Below are positions 23,026-31,145 of a stretch of DNA of 64,000 nt, piece by piece (positions within the stretch are counted from its first letter, which is position 1; every line of letters starts with the position of its first letter). The translations under genes and the position numbers were made by a program. Origin of the DNA: Pseudomonas koreensis (lineage in GTDB: Bacteria; Pseudomonadota; Gammaproteobacteria; Pseudomonadales; Pseudomonadaceae); assembly GCF_024169245.1 (NCBI RefSeq), contig NZ_JALJWP010000001.1, forward strand, positions 2,171,501-2,235,500. Reading direction: 5' to 3'. The notes under the pieces are model-generated. The model made no database searches. It had not been told where the DNA came from and saw nothing but the letters and a program-made list of their open reading frames with translations.

Positions 23026-25206
23026 ATGCGCAACGACGGGAAAGTGGTGCCTCTGCACCGGGCGACTGCCGATCTGGCGGACCACTCGCCGCTTGCCCGC
23101 TTGCCGGTGATTCTGCTGCAAGTCCGCGACAAGGCTGCGCAGCAGTTGCGCCACGATTTGCAGGAGCTGTTCGATAACGCCGACGACACGCTGTTCGAAA
23201 TGGCCGACCGGGCGCGCAACGATGTCGATCAGAACATCTTTTTCGAAGCCATGCGCGACCTGCGCCTCAAGCGCAAGAACATCGAGCGTGGCTTTCTCGA
23301 ATTGTTTTTCGAAGCCTTCGCCGGCCTTACCCAATACGACCCCGCCGCCAACACCCTGCCACGCACGCCGGTGGTCGAAGAGTCGGCGCCGCGCACCGAT
23401 GCCATGGAGCGCACCGTGGCCGTGCAGACCATGGTCAGCCGCGTGCTCAAGCGCGACGGCTTTGCCCTCGATCAACTGACCGCGCGGTTCAGCTCGATGC
23501 TCGGCAAGCGTCTCGACGATCAGCACAATCCGCTGAGTCCGGCGATGCTCTGCGAATATTTCCTGCAGGCCGGGCGTAATCTTGGCGTCGAGATCAAGGT
23601 CAAGCTGATCCTGCTCAAACTGTTCGAACGCTACGTGCTGGCCGACACCGAGCAGCTGTATGCCGAGGCCAATCAGTTGCTGCTCGCCACCGGCGTATTG
23701 CCGCATCTGAAACCGGCCATACCCCGTCGCATGGTCGAGCCTGCGGACAGCGAGACGTTGATTGAGGACCTCGACGAGCTGCCGCCAGCGGACGAGGGCG
23801 TGGAAGAGGTGTTTGCGGCGCTGCAGCAATTGCTCGCCCACGTGCGCGGCCGAGTCACACCGACACTGGAACCCGGCGCCCCGGCGCATCCGATCAACAC
23901 CCGCGATCTGCTGCGTTTGTTGTCGCACTTGCAGCAGTACGTACCGGCGCTCGAGGCCCAGGAAGATTTCGATCTGCGCCACCAGCTCGAACAGCTGCTG
24001 ACCCGGGTCAGCGTCAGAAGTGGCCGCTCCCGCGTTGTCGCGACCGCCGACGAAGATGTGATCAACCTGATCGCCATGGTCTTCGACTGCATCCTCGACG
24101 ATCGCAACGTGCCAGACGCGCTCAAGGCGCTGATCGCCCGATTGCAGATCCCGATGCTCAAAATCGCTGTGCTGGACAAGAGTTTCTTCAGCCGCAGCAC
24201 ACACCCGGCGCGGCGCCTGCTCAACGAAATCGCCGAAGCTGCCATGGGCTGGAGCGATTGCGACGGTGCTGAGCGCGACAGCCTCTACGTGCGCATCGAG
24301 CAAGTGGTGCAGCGCTTGCTGAGCGAGTTTGTCGACGACCCGGCGATCTTCTCCGAACTGCTCGCCGACTTTCTCACCTTCACTCAGGAAGAACGTCGCC
24401 GCACCGAACTGCTCGAACAACGCTTGCGTGATGCCGAGGAAGGCCGGGCAAAAGCCGAACTGGCTCAGCATCGCGTTGCACAGGCGTTGCAGCAGGCGTT
24501 GCTGGGCAAAGCGCTGCCGGCCTCGGTGGTCAGTTTCGTCCAGCAGGCCTGGAGCAACGTGCTGTTGCTGACCTGTCTCAAGCATGGCGATCAGTCCGCT
24601 GAGTGGCACGCCGATGTGCAGACCATGGAGCAGTTGATCTGGAGTGTGCAACGCCATGACGACGGCGAATCCAGCCTGCGCCTGCTGGCACTGGTACCGG
24701 GTTTGCTCAAGTCGCTGCGCGATGGCCTGAGCAGCACCGCGTTCGACCCGTTTGCCACCAGCGAATTCTTCAGTGAACTGGAGGCGCTGCACGTGCGCGT
24801 GCTGGAGCGCTCCGACGACGCCGATCACGGCGTTACGCCGCTGATCGAAGTCACGCCCCAGGTCTTGCAGCACAGCACCGACCAAACTGCAGCCACGCCA
24901 TCGCCGCGCCCTGCGCAAGACGATGCCGCTCTGTCTGAGATCGAGCAGTTGCGTGTGGGTAACTGGGTGGTGTTCGACGAGGACGACGAACAGACCTTGC
25001 GTTGCAAGCTCGCGGCGATCATCGAGGAGACCGGCAAATATGTCTTCGTCGACCGTACTGGCATGAAAGTGCTGGAGCGCAGCCGCACCGATCTGGCCCT
25101 GGCATTGAGCCGTGGCGTCGCGCGCGTGCTGGATGACACCTTGTTGTTCGACCGCGCACTGGAAACGGTGCTGGGCGACCTGCGGCGACTCAATCGCGGC
25201 AACTGA
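23026..25206 (+). CDS. DUF1631 domain-containing protein
   Basis: 726 residues from ATG 23026, chosen because AGGAGG lies 5 bases upstream; the frame is open back to 22876. Cytoplasmic, no signal or membrane segments, mostly helical. The conserved N-terminal region contains VRDKAAQQLRHDLQELFDNA. A basic/acidic coiled-coil segment lies near residues 455-490, and a small C-terminal domain starts at LRVGNWVVFDEDDEQ and resembles PilZ-type beta barrels by eye. Function unknown. It lies divergently from nadC and 64 bases before ampD. Confidence 0.85.
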   Translation: MRNDGKVVPLHRATADLADHSPLARLPVILLQVRDKAAQQLRHDLQELFDNADDTLFEMADRARNDVDQNIFFEAMRDLRLKRKNIERGFLELFFEAFAGLTQYDPAANTLPRTPVVEESAPRTDAMERTVAVQTMVSRVLKRDGFALDQLTARFSSMLGKRLDDQHNPLSPAMLCEYFLQAGRNLGVEIKVKLILLKLFERYVLADTEQLYAEANQLLLATGVLPHLKPAIPRRMVEPADSETLIEDLDELPPADEGVEEVFAALQQLLAHVRGRVTPTLEPGAPAHPINTRDLLRLLSHLQQYVPALEAQEDFDLRHQLEQLLTRVSVRSGRSRVVATADEDVINLIAMVFDCILDDRNVPDALKALIARLQIPMLKIAVLDKSFFSRSTHPARRLLNEIAEAAMGWSDCDGAERDSLYVRIEQVVQRLLSEFVDDPAIFSELLADFLTFTQEERRRTELLEQRLRDAEEGRAKAELAQHRVAQALQQALLGKALPASVVSFVQQAWSNVLLLTCLKHGDQSAEWHADVQTMEQLIWSVQRHDDGESSLRLLALVPGLLKSLRDGLSSTAFDPFATSEFFSELEALHVRVLERSDDADHGVTPLIEVTPQVLQHSTDQTAATPSPRPAQDDAALSEIEQLRVGNWVVFDEDDEQTLRCKLAAIIEETGKYVFVDRTGMKVLERSRTDLALALSRGVARVLDDTLLFDRALETVLGDLRRLNRGN

Positions 25207-25270
25207 TCGCACGGTGAGGGCGGATCGCGGCATACTGGGCGCCCAAATGGTCGGCGTTGAAGGAATCGGT

Positions 25271-25831
25271 ATGCAGTTGGATCCCGCGAGCGGGTGGTGT
25301 CATGGCGTGCAGATCTGCCCGTCGCCCAACTTCAATGAGCGCCCGGCGGGCGAAGTGTCCCTGTTGGTCATCCACAACATCAGCCTGCCGCCGGCGCAAT
25401 TCGCCACGGGCAAGGTGCAGGAATTTTTCCAGAATCGTCTGGATGTCACCGAACACCCGTACTTTGCAGGCATCGCTGACCTGCGCGTCTCGGCGCATTT
25501 TCTGATCGAACGTGACGGCAAGGTCACCCAGTTTGTCTCTTGTCTTGCGCGGGCGTGGCATGCCGGCGTTTCTGTGTTCGAAGGTCGTGAAACCTGTAAC
25601 GATTTTTCCGTGGGCATCGAGCTGGAAGGCACCGATGATCTGCCGTTCACCGACGAACAATATTGCTCGTTGACGGCGCTGACCCGGCAGTTGCAGCAAC
25701 GTTTTCCGGCGATCACCGATCAGCGCATCTGCGGCCACAGCGATATCGCGCCGGGGCGCAAGACCGATCCGGGACCGGCATTCGACTGGGCACGCTACCG
25801 CGCGGCCCTGGCAAAAGAGGAAGGACAATGA
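25271..25831 (+). CDS. ampD: 1,6-anhydro-N-acetylmuramyl-L-alanine amidase AmpD
   Basis: Cytoplasmic zinc amidase of peptidoglycan recycling. It removes the stem peptide from anhydromuropeptides, which keeps AmpR-controlled beta-lactamase genes off. 186 residues from ATG 25271; a longer frame overlaps the previous gene. The Amidase_2 fold has zinc ligands His35 (VIHN), His156 (CGHSD) and Asp166 (KTDPGP), with the catalytic Glu in GIELEGTDD. The stop overlaps the ampE start (ATGA), the standard ampDE operon. Confidence 0.97.
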   Translation: MQLDPASGWCHGVQICPSPNFNERPAGEVSLLVIHNISLPPAQFATGKVQEFFQNRLDVTEHPYFAGIADLRVSAHFLIERDGKVTQFVSCLARAWHAGVSVFEGRETCNDFSVGIELEGTDDLPFTDEQYCSLTALTRQLQQRFPAITDQRICGHSDIAPGRKTDPGPAFDWARYRAALAKEEGQ

Positions 25832-26667
25832 GTTTTCTGGTGTTACTGCTGGCGCTGTGGATCGAGAAGTTTTCGGCCCTGCGCCATCGGCTTCAACGCG
25901 ATGGCGGATGGATCCGCGAGCTGCACAAACTCGAAAGCAGCGAACGATTGGCGAAACAACCGTGGCTGGTGCTGACGATTCTGGTGCTGTTCCCGGTGGC
26001 GTTGCTGGCGCTGTTGCTGTTGGTACTGGAACCGGTGGCGTACGGTTTGCTGGCGCTGCCGGTGCATTTGCTGGTGGTCATTTACAGCCTCGGGCGTGGC
26101 GATCTGCTCGGCGGCCTCGGGCCGTTCCGCGATGCCTGGCGCCGTGAGGATCTGCAAGCGGCGGCCCACGTGGCCAAGCGCGACCTGGACATCTGCGCCG
26201 ACAGCGGCGAGCAATTGCTTGAGCAAGTGCAGGGGCATCTGCTGTGGCAGGCGTATCAGAGTTTCTTCGCGGTGATCTTCTGGTACTTCCTCCTCGGTCC
26301 GGTAGCGGCACTGGCCTATCGTTTGCTGGCGTTGGCCGAAGAGCACGGTACAAACCCGGCGCTGGTCGAGCGCGCTGCGCAGTTGCGTCATGCCTTCGAT
26401 TGGGTGCCGGTGCGTTTGCTGGCGGCGAGTCTGGCCCTGGTTGGCAACTTCGTCGCGGTCAGCCGCGTGATGCTGCACGAGCTGCTGAACTGGAACATCA
26501 GCGCTGCGCAGTTGATCAACAAGGTCGGCCTCGCCGCTGGAGAGATCCCGCCGCCAGCGGTCGGCCCGGATGGCATCAACACCCTCGACTGCCTGTGGGA
26601 ACTGCTGCTGCGCGCGGCGGTGCTGTGGTATGCCGGGTTTGCCTTGTGGACTGTTCTGGTTCACTGA
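25828..26667 (+). CDS. ampE: Inner-membrane signalling protein AmpE
   Basis: 279 residues. Membrane segments are visible near residues 48-90 (two), around 145-170 and at the C-terminus, with a basic amphipathic N-terminus. AmpE is the membrane partner of AmpD in beta-lactamase induction and quorum-related phenotypes; its molecular activity is not settled. The fold resembles CobD/CbiB-type proteins. It overlaps ampD by 4 bases. Confidence 0.93.
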   Translation: MSFLVLLLALWIEKFSALRHRLQRDGGWIRELHKLESSERLAKQPWLVLTILVLFPVALLALLLLVLEPVAYGLLALPVHLLVVIYSLGRGDLLGGLGPFRDAWRREDLQAAAHVAKRDLDICADSGEQLLEQVQGHLLWQAYQSFFAVIFWYFLLGPVAALAYRLLALAEEHGTNPALVERAAQLRHAFDWVPVRLLAASLALVGNFVAVSRVMLHELLNWNISAAQLINKVGLAAGEIPPPAVGPDGINTLDCLWELLLRAAVLWYAGFALWTVLVH

Positions 26668-26680
26668 TTAGAGCAAGAGC

Positions 26681-26756
26681 AAAAGATCGCAGCCTTCGGC
26701 AGCTCCTACACGGGATCGCATTTCCCTGTAGGAGCTGCCGAAGGCTGCGATCTTTT
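26681..26756. repeat. REP doublet (GGAGCTGCCGAAGGCTGCGATC family)
   Basis: AGATCGCAGCCTTCGGCAGCTCCTAC and its exact inverse separated by 16 bases. It lies just after ampE and upstream of the chemoreceptor promoter. Confidence 0.85.
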
Positions 26757-26795
26757 CGCTTTTGATTTTGGCGATTACTGCATCGCCCATTAACC

Positions 26796-26822
26796 TTAAG
26801 TTACAAAACCCCCCGCCGATTT
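26796..26822 (+). promoter_or_regulatory. FliA (sigma-28) promoter of the chemoreceptor gene
   Basis: TTAAGTTA at 26796-26803, exactly 11 bases, then GCCGATTT at 26815-26822. The flagellar sigma-28 consensus is TAAAGTTT-N11-GCCGATAA, so the match is close and the spacing exact. The start codon lies about 85 bases downstream. Confidence 0.7.
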
Positions 26823-26878
26823 GCGCTATACAGAGTTAGCGCCCGATAGTGGCTATCTGCTGTCGCCCCGCGCCTGCC

Positions 26879-26901
26879 AATAAAAACAAGAAAAACCAAG
26901 G
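26879..26901 (+). promoter_or_regulatory. A-rich Hfq/Crc-type motif in the chemoreceptor leader
   Basis: The stretch AATAAAAACAAGAAAAA followed by CCAAGG fits repeated AANAANAA catabolite-activity motifs that Hfq and Crc bind in Pseudomonas mRNAs. It overlaps the ribosome-binding region of the GTG at 26912, the usual site for translational repression. Confidence 0.45.
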
Positions 26902-26911
26902 GAGACTTCCA

Positions 26912-28942
26912 GTGAAGAGCTTGCTCTATCCCGCCGTCTCGCTGATGAACCGTCTGAGCTTCGGCATGAAGTTCAGCCTGATCAGCGTGCTGTTCCTGGT
27001 GCCGATGCTGGTGACCAATTTCTATCTGGTACGCGACTCCTATCGCGAATTTCAGGGCACCCGTGTCGAACTGCAAAGCCTCGACCTGCTGGGCAGCAGC
27101 CTGAGCCTGCGCCGCGATCTGGAAACCCTGAACAATCTGGTGCAGATCGACGTCACCCTCGGCCAGTCCGGCAAGGCCGGCAATGTCGAAGCGCAGATCC
27201 AGACGCTGGAGCAAGCCGTGCTCGCGCGCCTCGAAGGGCTGACGGCGATGACCGAAGATCCCGAGCAGATCAGGCAATTCGAAGCCAAACGCGATGAAAT
27301 GATCGCCGCGTTCAAGGCCCAGCAAGCGGAGAGCTCGCTGCAAAGCAAAAGCGCATTGATTGGCAAATTGCTGGCCAGTGCGCAGATTTTCAGCCAGATC
27401 ATCACCAGTCAGGCCGGGTTGAGCCGCGACAACCAGAGCGACATTCGCCAGCTCAGCGAACTGGTCACGCTGATCACCCCGAGCGTCACGCAAACCCTCG
27501 GCGAAGGCCGGGCAATGGGTTCGTATTCGTTGGGCCAAGGCTTTCTCAACAGTTCTTCCAGCACACGTTTTGACGAATTGCTGGTGCAGATCGAAAAACT
27601 CCAGGCCGAGTACGCACTGAAGCTGCAGGACGCCCTCGGTTCCAGCAACGCCGCGCGCGAATCCCTTAGCGCGCAGGCTGAGAACAGCAAGGCGTCGCTG
27701 AAGCAGGCCAGCGAACTGTTCGAAGAGCAAGTGGTGATGGCCGACACCCTCGATGCGCCGTGGCAGGCATTTTACGATCAGGTCACCGGGCTGATGGAAC
27801 ACACCTACCAGCTCAATCAGGCCACGCTGAAATTTCTCGACAGCCAGTTGCAGCAGCGTCTGGCGCAGAACCGCACGCACATGATCCTGCAGGCCTCTGC
27901 GCTGTCGGTGGTGTTCGTGCTGATTTTCTATCTTTATGGCGGTTTCTACGCCTCGACCCGCACCACCCTGAAAAGCCTGGGGGCGATGATGGACAAGGTC
28001 GCGGCCGGTGACATGACCGTCAACTTCAAGGCCAGCAGCCGCGATGAGCTGGGCGAGTTGGGCGAGGTGTTCAACGGCACGGTGAAGAAGATTCACGACT
28101 TGATCGAACGCGTCGGCCACACCGTCGGCGAGGTCGAGCGTCAGGCTGGGCAGGTGGAAAGCGTGTCGGCACAGAGCAATCAGGCTGTCGCCGGGCAGCG
28201 TACGCAAATCGAACAAGTGGCGACGGCGATGAACCAGATGTCGGCGACTTCAATGGAAGTTGCCCGCAGTGCCGCCGCTGCGGTGAGCAGCGCCCACAGC
28301 GTCAACGACGAAACCCTCAGCGGGCGTGGTCTGGTGGAATCGCAGCAGGGCAGCATTGCCGCGCTGGCCAGCGAGATTGATCAGTCGGTGCTGGTGATCA
28401 ATCAACTGGCCAGCGACAGCCAGTCGATCAGCCGTGTGCTGGAAGTGATCAAGAGCATCGCCGAACAGACCAACCTGCTGGCGCTCAACGCCGCGATCGA
28501 AGCGGCGCGGGCCGGCGAGCAGGGCCGCGGCTTTGCCGTGGTCGCCGATGAAGTGCGCACACTGGCCAAGCGCACCCAGCAATCGACCGAAGAGATCGAG
28601 CAGACGATCGCCAAACTGCATGGCGGCGTTGGCGCGGCGGTGAAGGCCATGGGCGTCAGCCATCAGATGGCCAATGGCACTGTTGGCCAGTCGGAGAAGG
28701 TCCAGCAAGCGCTGGAAAATATTCTTGGCGCGGTGGGCATGATTGTCGACCAGAACCAGCAGATCGCCGCTGCCGTCGAACAGCAGACCGCCGTGGCGCA
28801 TGACATCGACCAGAACATCGTCGAGATCAACCGCGCCGGCGAACGCACGGCGCAAGGCGCACACCAAACCGAAGATGCCAGCCGCGCACTGTCCGCGCAG
28901 GTGGTTGAACTCAAACAACTGATCAGCGCTTTCCGAGTCTGA
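26912..28942 (+). CDS. Methyl-accepting chemotaxis protein
   Basis: 676 residues from GTG 26912 with GGGAG upstream. Membrane helix 1 lies near residues 24-42. A large, mostly helical periplasmic sensor of about 290 residues follows, then helix 2 near 335-355, a HAMP domain (KSLGAMMDKVAAGDMTVNF) and the cytoplasmic signalling domain with the hairpin tip AIEAARAGEQGRGFAVVADE. The ligand is unknown. P. aeruginosa has a chemoreceptor at the same place after ampE. The FliA promoter upstream ties it to flagellar expression. Confidence 0.93.
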   Translation: MKSLLYPAVSLMNRLSFGMKFSLISVLFLVPMLVTNFYLVRDSYREFQGTRVELQSLDLLGSSLSLRRDLETLNNLVQIDVTLGQSGKAGNVEAQIQTLEQAVLARLEGLTAMTEDPEQIRQFEAKRDEMIAAFKAQQAESSLQSKSALIGKLLASAQIFSQIITSQAGLSRDNQSDIRQLSELVTLITPSVTQTLGEGRAMGSYSLGQGFLNSSSSTRFDELLVQIEKLQAEYALKLQDALGSSNAARESLSAQAENSKASLKQASELFEEQVVMADTLDAPWQAFYDQVTGLMEHTYQLNQATLKFLDSQLQQRLAQNRTHMILQASALSVVFVLIFYLYGGFYASTRTTLKSLGAMMDKVAAGDMTVNFKASSRDELGELGEVFNGTVKKIHDLIERVGHTVGEVERQAGQVESVSAQSNQAVAGQRTQIEQVATAMNQMSATSMEVARSAAAAVSSAHSVNDETLSGRGLVESQQGSIAALASEIDQSVLVINQLASDSQSISRVLEVIKSIAEQTNLLALNAAIEAARAGEQGRGFAVVADEVRTLAKRTQQSTEEIEQTIAKLHGGVGAAVKAMGVSHQMANGTVGQSEKVQQALENILGAVGMIVDQNQQIAAAVEQQTAVAHDIDQNIVEINRAGERTAQGAHQTEDASRALSAQVVELKQLISAFRV

Positions 28943-28960
28943 GCCATACACCGTCCCCCT

Positions 28961-29053
28961 GTAGGAGCTGACGAGTGCAACGAGGCTGCGATCTTTTGAC
29001 TTTGCATTTGAAGATCAAAAGATCGCAGCCTCGTTGCACTCGTCAGCTCCTAC
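28961..29053. repeat. REP doublet with GACGAGTGCAACGAGG arms
   Basis: GTAGGAGCTGACGAGTGCAA... and its inverse. The arms share the outer GTAGGAGCTG and the GCTGCGATCTTTTGA end with the other doublets but carry a different inner palindrome (GACGAGTGCAACGAGG). It lies between the convergent chemoreceptor and tatD genes. Confidence 0.8.
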
Positions 29054-29064
29054 CCGGGTAGGTC

Positions 29065-29841
29065 CTACCAGCCGAAGACTTCGCAGCAGTTGGCGGTACT
29101 GACGTTGGCGAGTTGTTCTGGAGTGATATTCATCAGCTCGGCCAGCGCCGCGCAAATCGCCGGCAAATGCGCCGGGCTGTTGCGCTGGCCGGGGAACATG
29201 GCGGGGGCCATGTCCGGTGAGTCGGTTTCCAGCACCACCGAGTGCAGTGGCAGTTCCGGCAGGACCCGATGCATGCGCAATGCCTGCGGCCAGGTCGGTG
29301 CACCGCCAAGACCCAGTTTGTAACCGAGCTTGATGTATTCCCGCGCTTCTTCGCGGCTGCCGGCGAAGGCGTGGATGATACCGGCGCGTTTGAGCTTGAA
29401 GCGTTTTAGCGTGGCGATTACCGCCGCATGGCTGCGGCGAACGTGGATCAGCGCCGGCAAGTCGAAATCCGCCGCCAGCTGCAGCTGCGCTTCGAACAAC
29501 GCCTGCTGGCGCTCGCGATCCAGGGTTTCGATGAAATGATCCAGGCCTATCTCGCCCACCGCGCACAATTGCCGATGCCCGCGCAAACGCGTCAGCCAGT
29601 CACCCAGTGCGAGCAAATCCTCGGGGCGATGCTGATCGAGGAACACCGGATGCAGACCGAACGCCGCATACAGGTCGGCATCGCTCTGCACCAGATCCCA
29701 GACCCGTTGCCAGTTGCCCTGATGCACGCCGAGCACGACGATGCGCCGCACGCCGAGGGCGCGGCTTTCGGCCAGCAGCGCCGCGCGATCGGCGTCGAAG
29801 TCGGGGAAGTCGAGGTGGGTGTGACTGTCGATCAGCTCCAC
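29065..29841 (-). CDS. TatD-family metal-dependent deoxyribonuclease
   Basis: 258 residues, a TIM barrel of the amidohydrolase superfamily. Metal ligands: HxH in DSHTHLDF (residues 7-9), Glu of GEIGLD, His of ALIHVRRSH, the His of IIHAFAG and Asp of LETDSPD. TatD enzymes are 3'-5' exonucleases or DNases linked to repair. It starts 3 bases after the cra stop, so it is co-transcribed with cra; whether this reflects shared function is unknown. Confidence 0.93.
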   Translation of the reverse strand: MELIDSHTHLDFPDFDADRAALLAESRALGVRRIVVLGVHQGNWQRVWDLVQSDADLYAAFGLHPVFLDQHRPEDLLALGDWLTRLRGHRQLCAVGEIGLDHFIETLDRERQQALFEAQLQLAADFDLPALIHVRRSHAAVIATLKRFKLKRAGIIHAFAGSREEAREYIKLGYKLGLGGAPTWPQALRMHRVLPELPLHSVVLETDSPDMAPAMFPGQRNSPAHLPAICAALAELMNITPEQLANVSTANCCEVFGW

Positions 29842-29844
29842 GCT

Positions 29845-30840
29845 TCAGTCCCGGTGAATCCGCTGCTTGAAGGTCCGCGCAATGGCTTGCACGCCCGGTT
29901 GGTAATCGTCCTGCTCGACCGCGGCCAGCGCCAGTTGCAGCGCCTTGTCGGCGATCAACTGGTGTTGCTGGGACATGGCGTTGACCGGCAGCGGCAGGAA
30001 ATCCAGCAACTGCGTGTCGCCGAACGTGCCGAGGCGCAGCGGCCGTGATTTCAGCGGGAAATCATGCAACGCATCGAACACGCCTTGCAGCAGTACGTAG
30101 GAAGTGGTCACCAGCGCGTCAGGCAAATGCCCCAGACGCTGCAGGAGTTCTTCCATCAATTGCTTGCCGCACTCGCGGCTGAACGACTCGGCGTGCTCGA
30201 CCAGCACCTCGCCTTTGAAATCGTTGAGCGCTTCGCGGAAACCGGCAGCACGTTCCTGGCTGATGCTTAATTCCGGGCGGGCGCCGAGCAGCACGATCTG
30301 CTTGGGCTGCGGATCGAGCAGGCTCTGGGTCAGGTGCAGGCTGGCCTCGCGGTCGTCGCTGATCACCGAGCAGAAATGCTCCGGCTCCATGACCCGGTCG
30401 ATGGCGATGATCGGCAGACCCTTGGCCTGCAACTGCCGATAGCTGTCATCACCGGCGGGCAGGCAACTGGCAACGATCAGCGCATCGCAACGCCGGGCGC
30501 GGAACAGCTGCAGGAGCTGACGTTCGCTGTCCGGCGCATCGTCGGAGCTGGCGATCAGCAATTGATAACCGCGCGCCCGCGCGCCTTGTTCGAGCAACTT
30601 GGCGATCCGCGCGTAACTGGGGTTTTCCAGATCCGGCAGGATAAAACCCAGGGTGCGCGTGTGCCGACTGCGCAGGCCGGCCGCCTGCGGATTGGGCGTA
30701 AAGCCATACAGATCGACCACCGCGCGCACGCGCTCGACGGTCGCGTTGCTGATGCGTTGCTGTTCGGCCTTGCCGTTGATGACGTAGCTGGCGGTGGTGA
30801 CGGAGACGCCGGCCAACCGCGCGATATCACTGAGTTTCAA
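29845..30840 (-). CDS. cra: Catabolite repressor/activator Cra (FruR)
   Basis: LacI/GalR-family regulator, 331 residues. In P. putida it represses fruBKA and is released by fructose-1-phosphate. The helix-turn-helix is at residues 2-25 (KLSDIARLAGVSVTTASYVI), followed by a hinge and a periplasmic-binding-protein-like effector domain. The start is TTG (30838-30840) with AAGGA about 9 bases upstream; no better ATG exists, and this start keeps the complete DNA-binding domain. It is divergent from fruB across a 305-base gap holding a Cra operator. Confidence 0.96.
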   Translation of the reverse strand: MKLSDIARLAGVSVTTASYVINGKAEQQRISNATVERVRAVVDLYGFTPNPQAAGLRSRHTRTLGFILPDLENPSYARIAKLLEQGARARGYQLLIASSDDAPDSERQLLQLFRARRCDALIVASCLPAGDDSYRQLQAKGLPIIAIDRVMEPEHFCSVISDDREASLHLTQSLLDPQPKQIVLLGARPELSISQERAAGFREALNDFKGEVLVEHAESFSRECGKQLMEELLQRLGHLPDALVTTSYVLLQGVFDALHDFPLKSRPLRLGTFGDTQLLDFLPLPVNAMSQQHQLIADKALQLALAAVEQDDYQPGVQAIARTFKQRIHRD

Positions 30841-30986
30841 CCCGGTATTTCCTTGTTTTTTCGAGCATGCCGCGACATTTTCGCCAATCCTACCCGATAA
30901 GGGCAGCCGACTTGTTGCCTGGGCAGATCCGACCAGTTGGACTTCAAGGATGAGACATTATCGAGTAACGTGCCGATCAATCTAGA

Positions 30987-30998
30987 TTAAACGTTTCA
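30987..30998. promoter_or_regulatory. Cra (FruR) operator upstream of fruBKA
   Basis: TTAAACGTTTCA, the pseudopalindrome recognised by Cra upstream of fruB in P. putida and close to the E. coli Cra consensus. It is the only such match I see in the 305-base cra-fruB gap (30841-31145). The rest of the gap holds a small hairpin at 31059-31080 (CTGCCGC / GCGGCAG) ahead of the AAGGAG ribosome site of fruB. Confidence 0.8.
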
Positions 30999-31145
30999 GC
31001 AAGCGTATTTTCTACGTTTTAGACGCCTTTGGCCGGTCCTGCCGTGAAACCGCCAAAACTGCCGCTGAAAAGCGCGGCAGAGCGCCTAAGCTGTGAACCA
31101 TTCAAAACAATACCTGGCGTTGAACTGCGCCAAAAAGGAGATCGC

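Noticed and set aside
23005..25233. 742-codon - strand frame across the DUF1631 gene
   Set aside because: In register with the sense gene; no ribosome site or domain.
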